From: Parus major
Taxonomy: Eukaryota; Chordata; Aves; Passeriformes; Paridae
Direction of reading: 5' to 3'
Length of the DNA stretch: 64,000 nt
NCBI RefSeq assembly: GCF_001522545.3
Contig: NC_031768.1
Location: forward strand, 1,885,109-1,949,108
Shown here in pieces: positions 58,190 through 64,000 of the stretch. How positions within the stretch are numbered: position 1 is the stretch's first letter; the number at the start of each line of letters is the position of its first letter. Below the pieces are notes generated by a model that was not told the DNA's origin, did not search any database, and was given only the letters and a program-made list of their open reading frames with translations. The position numbers and the translations under genes are program-made.

Positions 58190-58610
58190 AAGGAAGGAAA
58201 ACAGAGCCCAGTTTTAAACCAACACCGCCTTGAACGTTCCCTGGGAACGACTCCTCCGCGGAACCCATCGATCCCTTCCCAATTAGCCCCGCACTACATT
58301 TCATCCCTGACTTCGTTTCCTAAGAGTGATTGCTCCTCCCCAAACACCCGGAGCCAGATTCCAAAACCCAGCTGATTTTATTAAGCCCCGTGATTCAATT
58401 TCCCCTGACATTTGCTGTTCATATCTGCTGGGAAGCATTTGGGCCTCCATCTTTTTGGAGTTCATGCGGAGTTTAACAATATGAATTCCTTATCAGGGAA
58501 AAGAACCGCGTCCGTCGGGGAGAGCCAAGGAGAAGACGAATTAACAGCTATCAAATTCCAGGGGAAAAACAATTTCTGTTGCCAGCTGTCAGAATTCCAT
58601 CGGGGGCAGG
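58190..58610. other. Candidate conserved noncoding segment
   Basis: CpG-bearing and repeat-free: gaacgactcctccgcggaac, ccatcgatcccttcccaatt, gcggagtttaacaatatgaa, aaccgcgtccgtcggggag and gacgaattaacagctatcaa. One of the strongest candidates by texture. An unrecognised exon cannot be excluded. Confidence 0.35.
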
Positions 58611-60414
58611 AATTTCCCTTTTATCCCAGGCTCCTGATCCTCGTTTCCTCAGCAAAATCAAGATCCCAGCTCCCATTTCTCTTCCTACAGTAGTCAAAAA
58701 GGATATTTTCCTTTATTCCCATGGAAATGGAGCTGGAATCTTCAGCAGAGATATTCCAGCTCTCTGCTGAGCTCAGATATTTAGGTGGAGCAAAGATGAA
58801 GCAATCTTGTGCGAAATGTTATTTTCCTGTCTGCTCTGCAATTTCTTCTTCCAATAAAAAGCTGAGATTTTCCAGGAAAAAGGGAAAAAAAAAAACAAAA
58901 AGAAAACAGCTGATTTCCATTTCCATTAAAGAGTTTTCATTAAAAAAAAAAAAAAAAAATTGTTTCATCAGAACAAAAGTTTTCCATTTAAAAAAAATAG
59001 GAGTTGAATGGAAAAAAATCATTTGTCAGTCCAAATATTTTCCCATTTTAAATAAGTGGTTTTTGACTTGTTCTTCTGGGAATACCCTGCACAGATTTAA
59101 CTGTTCCATTCCTGGAATATCCCAGATTTTACCAAGATATCCAAGCCCTAGTGCTGAACATTGTAGACCATTCCATGATTGTTTTTTTGTTAGATGATTT
59201 ATTTCTCTTCTTTCCCTCCTTCCCATTCCTAATTCATAATTTAATTATAATTTTCAATCTTCTTCTCCCAAGCAATCTTCATTTCCAAAGTTAGGAAATA
59301 AATTCTTATAAAAATTTGGTAAATATTAAAAATCACAGCAGCATTACCTATAAATAGATAAATGGGTAAATAAATAGATAAACTATTTAAATCTGTAATT
59401 CCAATGAAAAATAACTGTTGATGTCTGATCCCACTACAAGATAATTGCAAGAAAATTCTGATTTTTTAGCAAAAACTGCTGGGAATTTCTGGGCTTTGGT
59501 ACTTATCTGTCTGACTCCATAATAAAAGTTTTTCTAAATATTTTAAAAATATAAATATTTACATTATTTTGTTTCTTTCTCTTAATACAAGCATAATAAA
59601 AACAGACTAAAAATTAAATTATTGCCTTAAAAAAATTACAAATTATAAAAAAAAAACCTGCTGAAATCTGTCTGTAGATTTTTTTCACTCTATTTAATTT
59701 TAGGTTTTTTGTTATGCCAATACTCCAAATTTTCATCTTGCCTGGAGTCAAAACTCAACCACCCTGAGGAATGAAATAAAACTGCTTTATCCTGCAAATG
59801 TTCCACATATAAACCACTGTTTTCACAACAAATCATTCTTTCAGCCTCATCCCACAAATTTTACATTAAAAAAGAAAATAATTCAAAAATCCAAAGGAAT
59901 TTTTTGTCATAGAAGTGATGGGGGTACCCAGACAGGTTTTATTTGGATTATTCAAAGAAATGAGGAGAATCCTCAAGGGAATAACACAGGAGTAGCTGAA
60001 CCTTTTATCTTAAAAATCTACTCATAAATTCCTTTTTCTTACCACAACAAATGTTAGATGGACTAAAACGAGAGGTTGGGTTATTTATTCCATGTTCTAA
60101 TAAATTTTAGTCTATGGATGTTCTATGCTTGCTAAAAAATTTGGTTTAAATCTAAAAATAGGAGTTGAAAATGCTTATAAAAGATGGATGACCAATAATT
60201 CTGCCTGGTTTTTAAACATTACCCGTTATCTGCTGCAAAAATAATTCTAAAATCGGTTTTCACAAATCATCTTTGAGATGGCAAATTCATGTTCTCAATC
60301 CCAGCTGGACATCAAATTAATTTCTAGTGTTCAACCCAAGTCAGTCAAAAATGTTTTCCCAAATAAATGGTTTTTCGTGGCTTCAGCTGGACTGGCACAA
60401 GAACTTGGCTTTGC
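58611..60414. other. Unique AT-rich noncoding stretch
   Basis: Several A runs (58887-58897, 58941-58958). No gene or LINE recognised. The 158-codon frame at 58721-59197 reads through A runs as polylysine and is rejected as a gene. Confidence 0.4.
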
Positions 60415-60910
60415 CAGATAAATATAAATATAAAAATAAATATAAATATAAATATAAAAATAAATATAAATATAAATATAAATGTAAATATAAATATAAA
60501 TGTAAATATAAATATAAATATAAATTATTAATATAAATATTAATATAAATATAAATATAAATATAAATATAAATATAAATATAAATATAAATGTAAATGT
60601 AAATGTAAATGTAAATATATATGTATAGATAATAATATAAGTAGAAATACAATTAATAAATAAATATAAATAATATCATGATAATATATGAATAATATTA
60701 ATAGAATATTATAATAATTTAGTTTATTAATAAAATATAGACTTTTTAATTAAAATTTGAATAATGTATATTATTATTTTATAAATAATATATATACTAT
60801 ATAATATTTATTATTATATTATAAATAATATATATTATTTATATAATGTAAATAAGTGCAAATACATAAATATAAATATACATACAAATGTAAATAAATA
60901 TCAATACAGA
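60415..60910. repeat. (TATAAA)n microsatellite and AT-rich flank
   Basis: aaatataaat units to about 60540 and again to 60620, including tgtaaa variants, then irregular ataatat sequence. Confidence 0.95.
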
Positions 60911-61365
60911 TTTAGAAATAAGTATATTGCAGTGCAGTTTTGCACTTTCTTTCCCAATGGGAAACCTTCATTAAATGACAAAAAACAGTCAGTAAAATCA
61001 ATAAAATTCTGTAAAATAAACTCAAAAAAATGCACATTAAAACTGTTTTTTCCAGCTGATTTTTAAGCCATGCCAAACTATTGAAAATAAGAAGAAATTA
61101 TTTAATAATTGCCATATTTTTAACTCAGACTTCTCATTTATACCCGGATTTTCAGCATCTGAGTGCAGAATGTCCCAAAATTATTTTATCCCCTGGTTTG
61201 GTCCATCTGCAGCACAGACAGAGCCCTGTCCATATGGAATATAAAAAATTACCTTTAAAAGGTTCAGCCCATGAAAATGAGATCATATAAAATGAAATCA
61301 ATGAAGTTTTGAGATTTTTATCAATATTTTAATTATGATCATTCCTGTGAATGGGATATTCAAAG
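60911..61365. other. Unique AT-rich stretch
   Basis: Nothing recognised. Confidence 0.35.
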
Positions 61366-61493
61366 GATCTCCAGGTTGGATGGGGTTTGGAACAACCTGG
61401 GGAGTTGGAAATTTCCCTGTCCATGGCAGAGGGTGGAAAGAGATGAATTTGAGGGTCCCTCCCAACCCAAACCATTCCACAATTCCATGAATT
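61366..61493 (+). mobile_element. CR1 LINE 3' end, sense
   Basis: gatctccaggttggatgggg, tggaacaacctggggagttg, ccatggcagagggtggaaag and ccaacccaaaccattccaca plus attccatgaa. Confidence 0.9.
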
Positions 61494-63189
61494 TGAGTGG
61501 AACAACTGGACCAGGAATCCATGGGATTCCCATTGTGTCCATCCCAGGAATCTCCTCCCAACAGCAGCAGGAAGTTCAAAAACAAGGAAAAAACCAAATA
61601 AAACCAAAGAAATGGAGCTGGGTGACCCCTCCCACTCAAGGACAGTTTAGGAACTCCATGAAACAAAAAGGATTTTTGCATATCACGACTTTAAAAAACC
61701 CCAGATTTTATTATTTTAAGTGTTTTCATTAAAAATTGTGAAGGCTATTTCAGTATGTCTTGAAATCATCAGTTGAAACAGCCAATTTTATTGTGTTTCT
61801 TCGTGTTTTTTTACAGAATTGTGTCTGATTTCACCAAGGAAATCTCTTGGTTTGTGATTTAACGAAGATGCAAATTAACCACATTGGGGAGGAGCGTGAA
61901 AAACTGCATTGCAACGTTTTTCTTTTAGTTTCTTTTTTTAAAAATTGAATTATTCTGTGTAGCACAGCTTTAGGGATGGAGGTGCCAATAAGCACAGAGA
62001 GTGTTAAATCTAAAACCAGCAAAAGACAAAGGTTAACAAAATGTTCAGGAATTAATGTGACAGAAAAATACAGAATGTTCCAAGGACAGCAATAAGCTGG
62101 GAGCTGGAGGTTTCCCATAATGAAAAATGAAAGGGGAAGTGAAAAAATTATGGAGGTGTGATTAGAAGAAAAGGAAATTGCCTGGTGGAAATCAGCCTGG
62201 AAAGGCCATGGATTTACAACGCTGAGGATCAATCAGGCAATAAGAAAATAATGTGGAACTGTCCCTTAAACTGAGTTTTCCTGTGGCTCTGATTTTAAAT
62301 ATCTGCAGGACATCCTCCAGTTCCCATTAAAACCAGTAAGAGCCACCAGTTTTCACCTCCCACCACGTGATTTATCCACATCTCTTCTGTCTTTCAGATT
62401 TATCTCTCCCACTCCTTTTACAAAGGAATTTATCCAAGAGGGAGAGCTACAATTGGGATCCAACCTGCTTTTCCTTCCATTCTGTCGGCACAGGAATGTG
62501 GGGATTCAAAGTGGAAAATGAAGTTTTGAACGTGGTGCACAAGAGCTGGACCTCGAGGCCTCAGGGGCAGATCCCACAGGAGCATTCCCTGATCAGATAC
62601 TACAGGTTTACAACACGGAGCAAGAGGCAGAGCCATAAATTCCCCTTGAAAATGGGAGATGTGAAAGCCAGGAGGAGACTTCTGGGAAGAGAGAAAACAC
62701 AGAGAGGTGAAGTCACTTGTCACAATATTACAAGGAATGAAGGGCGAGCTCTGTGTAAGAAACAAATGAATATTTGATTGTAGACAGCTCAAAACACTGC
62801 TCAAAAATTGGATTAAACTCAGAGATGCCAAGAAAATACAACCACTTGGCATCTAAAATCAGCTTTCTCCTTTAGCCCAGAGTCTGTTTGATGGTTACCT
62901 AAATATACCAGCAAGGCAATTCTGGCATGGTTGTGCTTAAATGTGGTTATATAAAGTCATACAAAAATAAATTCTGGCTTTGCTGCAAATGTGCATAATG
63001 GAAAGACAAACATTATTAAAAAACCCATCTTTTTTCGAGATTAAAATAATCCACAGCAAAGGGAAAAAATAAAAAAAAAAAATACAAAAAAGAAAAAAAA
63101 CTCTTCTGTAACTTTCCCAGTTGCCATTTATCATAGTTTTGCAAAAAGAAGCCCCTGTAATTTCATTTTTCTTGACTTCTATTAAAAAG
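61494..63189. other. Unique noncoding stretch
   Basis: Contains a 136-codon plus frame (62367-62777) and an overlapping 140-codon minus frame (62430-62852), neither recognisable, and an A-rich run at 63059-63101. No gene assigned. Confidence 0.4.
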
Positions 63190-63590
63190 ATCAATACTTA
63201 TGATTCCAAAGAGTCTCGGCTCATGAAAAGATGGAGCTGCTCTGTAATCATAGCTGAAAGTATTGGTTGTCATTAGCAGGAAGATTGATCTGTAAAGACA
63301 GAGTGAAAGTACTTAAAAATTTCCATTGGGCTCCTGCAGAACAACAGTGCCCAGCAACCTTTCACCTCGCAGATAATTAAATCCAGATAACGAATTATCA
63401 TATTAGGAGGAAGAATTGCATTGGGGATATTCAATAGATGCCCACTTTAGGAAAGGAGTTCCAGATCTCTGAATAATGATTTTGTTTTGTGCATAAAAAC
63501 TAATGAGCTCCGACAGGAAAAAGTCATTTTTCAGGGCGCATTTCAATCTGACTTGTCAGGGGAGATATGAATGAGTCACCTGAGCTCCAG
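63190..63590. other. Candidate conserved noncoding segment
   Basis: Repeat-free with aaagagtctcggctcatgaa, gtcattagcaggaagattga, gcagataattaaatccagat, aacgaattatcatattagga and aaactaatgagctccgacag. Homeodomain-type sites are dense. Texture-based suggestion. Confidence 0.33.
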
Positions 63591-63737
63591 GAATTGCTGA
63601 TGGCCTTGGAGGAGGAACATTCCAGGGCTTTGCACCATCTGGGCTCTCAGAAGAGCATCAGGTGGGCTTTGCAAGGTAAGGGCTTTGCTTGGAGTCACAC
63701 AGGAATTCTGATCCTGCGTTGGATTGAGAGGAAAATC

Positions 63738-64000
63738 CTCCCTGTGCCCTGCTCAGGTGAGACCCCACCTGGAGTCCTGCACCCAACTCTGGATCCCAGC
63801 CCAGGAAGCAGCTGGAGCTGCTGGAGAGAGCCCAGAGGAGGCTCCAGGATGAGCAGAGGGATGGAGCAGCTCTGCTGGCAGGAAAGGCTGGCCCAGCTGC
63901 CATTGTTCAGCCTGGCCAGGAGAAGCTTTGGGCTGAGCTCAGGGTGGCCTTGCAGGGCCTGAAGGAGCCCCAGGAAAGCTGGAGAGAGACAATTGCCAAG
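63738..64000 (+). mobile_element. CR1 LINE fragment, sense, runs off the window
   Basis: caggtgagaccccacctgga, tgctggagagagcccagagg, aggatgagcagagggatgga and gaaagctggagagagacaat equal the reverse complement of about 37540-37790. The 3' part should lie beyond the window end. Confidence 0.93.

Noticed and set aside
62367..62852. 136-codon plus and 140-codon minus frames
   Set aside because: They overlap on opposite strands and neither peptide resembles a known family.

Overview
The window looks like noncoding DNA from a bird, most likely a passerine. The main reason is the very high number of CR1 LINE 3' ends, about 35 fragments on both strands, many carrying the avian CR1 tail (a motif like ccaacccaaaccattccatg followed by an attctgtga-type end). 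These sit among AT-rich simple repeats and long unique stretches. No bacterial, viral or plasmid structure is visible. I recognise no protein-coding exon, tRNA, rRNA or snRNA. Open frames above 130 codons lie in CR1 copies, in a stop-free minisatellite, across N gaps, or in unrecognised sequence, often open on both strands. The window is best read as a gene desert or a large intron or intergenic interval.

Layout. 1-5100: unique sequence with a few CR1 pieces and a four-copy, ~165-bp tandem array at 3645-4306. 5101-5752: AATAG-type microsatellite running into a 455-N gap. 6487-7524: 36-unit minisatellite with a 29-bp period. 8638-9352: two CR1 copies in inverted orientation. 9690-12960: mostly AT-rich unique DNA with candidate conserved segments. 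13030-15085: three CR1 copies. 16084-18153: a TA-rich palindromic tract, then an AAAGG purine tract broken by a 331-N gap. 20530-30071: ten CR1 fragments separated by unique sequence. 31271-31778: a 90-bp tandem repeat with a hairpin in each unit, truncated by a 265-N gap. 37258-38090: the longest CR1 fragment. 42292-44230: a 1,939-bp exact-looking copy of 28208-30146 that ends at a single N inside a CR1, very probably an assembly artefact. 44232-64000: further CR1 fragments, short tandem repeats and unique DNA.

No genes act together here. What the window records is CR1 insertion history, including several nearly identical copies, tandem-repeat birth, and places where the assembler failed inside repeats. 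Stretches that look like conserved noncoding elements (balanced composition, homeodomain-type TAATTA/ATTAAT words, CpG clusters, no repeat similarity) are listed at low confidence, because conservation cannot be tested from one sequence. Element ends were read by eye and are usually good to about 10-20 bases. I found no new biological system.
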